This document shows, piece after piece, positions 5,651 through 6,396 of a stretch of 6,396 nucleotides of DNA. Source of the stretch: a bacterium. Lineage in GTDB: Bacteria; Electryoneota; RPQS01. Below the pieces are notes generated by a model that saw only the letters and a list, made by a program, of their open reading frames with translations, was not told the origin of the DNA and searched no databases. A program made the position numbers and the translations under genes. The stretch spans positions 1 to 6,396 of the forward strand of contig JAHIZR010000049.1 in assembly GCA_018814465.1 (NCBI GenBank), read 5' to 3'. Position 1 is the first letter of the stretch, and the number at the start of each line of letters is the position of its first letter.

Positions 5651-6396
5651 ATGAAACCACTACTCAAAATCGTTCTCGTCATCATTCTCGCCTTGCTCTG
5701 CGTCGCACTTTGTTCAAAATCCGTCGGACAGGAAACGGAAGACCCGGAGGCGCAGGCATTACTGGAGCGGCTCGACAACGCCCGCTTTCCTGATTCCTAC
5801 GAGATGACCATCTCCATGCTCACGGTCCGTCCGGGACGCGATGATCTGAGCTACGAATATGACATTATCGGTGTCGGTACGGATAAGTCGTTGATGACCG
5901 TTACCGCGCCCGCGCGCGAACGCGATCAGCAGATTCTGTTGAACGGCGATAATCTCTGGCTGTTCGTTCCTGATGTTTCCCGTCCGGTGAAACTGACTCG
6001 CAAGCAAAGTTTCATGGGCAGCACCTTCAGCAATGAAGACGTCATGAATTCGACCCTTGCCGATGACTACACGGCGAAAGTGCTGTTCCGCGAACTGCGC
6101 GACGGCAAGCCCTACTATAAAGTCGAACTCACCGCCAAGAATCGCAGCGTTGCCTACGGCAAAATGACCGCCGGGATCGACAGCATCACCGCGATCCCCG
6201 ATACGATTGTCTATTATGGAATTTCGGGTAAAGCGCTGAAGGAAATGGTCTCTCTCGACACGAAGATGCTCGCCGGCATGCTGCGCCCCTCCCGTATGAT
6301 CATGTATGATTATCTCGAGCAAGGTGCGTGGACGGAAGTCGTGATCAATACGCTCAAGGAGAAGGAAGATATCCCCGAGAGCGTCTTCAATCCTAC
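5651..6396 (+). CDS. LolA-like outer-membrane lipoprotein-sorting protein (3' end outside window)
   Basis: The 248 visible residues form a secreted periplasmic protein of the LolA-like beta-fold type (the family annotated 'outer membrane lipoprotein-sorting protein'). A signal peptide covers about 1-26, with K2/K6, a hydrophobic core from about 7 to 20 and probable cleavage after Gly26. The mature part is rich in beta-strand-like segments. The characteristic stretch runs from LWLFVPDVSR (102-111) into SFMGSTFSNEDVM (120-132), which matches the family's 'Y/F-x-P...SFMGS-x-FS-x-EDM' pattern. The C-terminal IPESVFNP suggests that only roughly ten residues are missing. AGAGGAG at 5635-5641 is a strong ribosome-binding site 9 nt before the ATG. 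The start lies 1 nt after the upstream permease stop, so the product probably receives or delivers a hydrophobic cargo for that transporter. Cys21 lies in VALC, but Leu at -1 makes a lipobox unlikely. Confidence 0.85.
   Translation, partial: MKPLLKIVLVIILALLCVALCSKSVGQETEDPEAQALLERLDNARFPDSYEMTISMLTVRPGRDDLSYEYDIIGVGTDKSLMTVTAPARERDQQILLNGDNLWLFVPDVSRPVKLTRKQSFMGSTFSNEDVMNSTLADDYTAKVLFRELRDGKPYYKVELTAKNRSVAYGKMTAGIDSITAIPDTIVYYGISGKALKEMVSLDTKMLAGMLRPSRMIMYDYLEQGAWTEVVINTLKEKEDIPESVFNP

Noticed and set aside
5651..5731. The LolA-like protein as a lipoprotein with lipidated Cys21
   Set aside because: The preceding residues are V-A-L, and Leu at -1 does not fit the lipobox consensus (Gly/Ala/Ser). 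A standard signal peptide cleaved near Gly26 fits better.
5759..6322. 187-codon open frame on the minus strand over the LolA-like gene
   Set aside because: The plus strand has a signal peptide, a strong ribosome-binding site and family motifs, whereas the antisense product has none.

Overview
The window looks like chromosomal DNA of a Gram-negative, respiring bacterium. It carries a 2-oxoglutarate dehydrogenase (TCA cycle) gene set next to an envelope export operon with two FtsX-type permeases and a periplasmic LolA-like protein. Moderately high GC, weak or absent Shine-Dalgarno sequences before two of the genes, and dispersed-looking extragenic palindromes would suit an uncultured FCB-type lineage (for example Zixibacteria-like). 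That placement is a low-confidence impression, not a result.

Layout, all genes on the + strand. Positions 1-209 hold the 3' end of sucA (E1). A 69-bp gap with a 40-nt hairpin repeat follows, then sucB (E2, 279-1568). A 119-bp gap holds a second copy of the same hairpin repeat plus a different 16-bp-stem palindrome, then lpdA (E3, 1688-3088). A 96-bp gap with a plausible sigma70-type promoter leads into two FtsX/LolC-E-type permeases that overlap by 4 nt (3185-4402 and 4399-5649). A LolA-like outer-membrane lipoprotein-sorting protein starts 1 nt after the second permease and runs off the end (5651 to past 6396).

How the genes work together. sucA, sucB and lpdA encode the three components that turn 2-oxoglutarate, CoA and NAD+ into succinyl-CoA, CO2 and NADH. 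The downstream genes look like an independent, translationally coupled operon. The two permeases probably form a heterodimeric mechanotransmission ABC transporter, and the LolA-like protein is its likely periplasmic partner. No ATPase gene lies inside the window; it may lie just downstream or elsewhere.

The most unusual content is in the gaps. The 40-nt repeat forms the same 11-bp hairpin in both copies, and three of its four differences preserve pairing, including one G-C to C-G double change. The octamer CTAATACA lies just upstream of all three genes that follow a gap. The second gap looks like the first with a palindromic element inserted between short CTAAT direct repeats. The protein-coding genes themselves are ordinary members of known families; I did not find a clearly new protein system.
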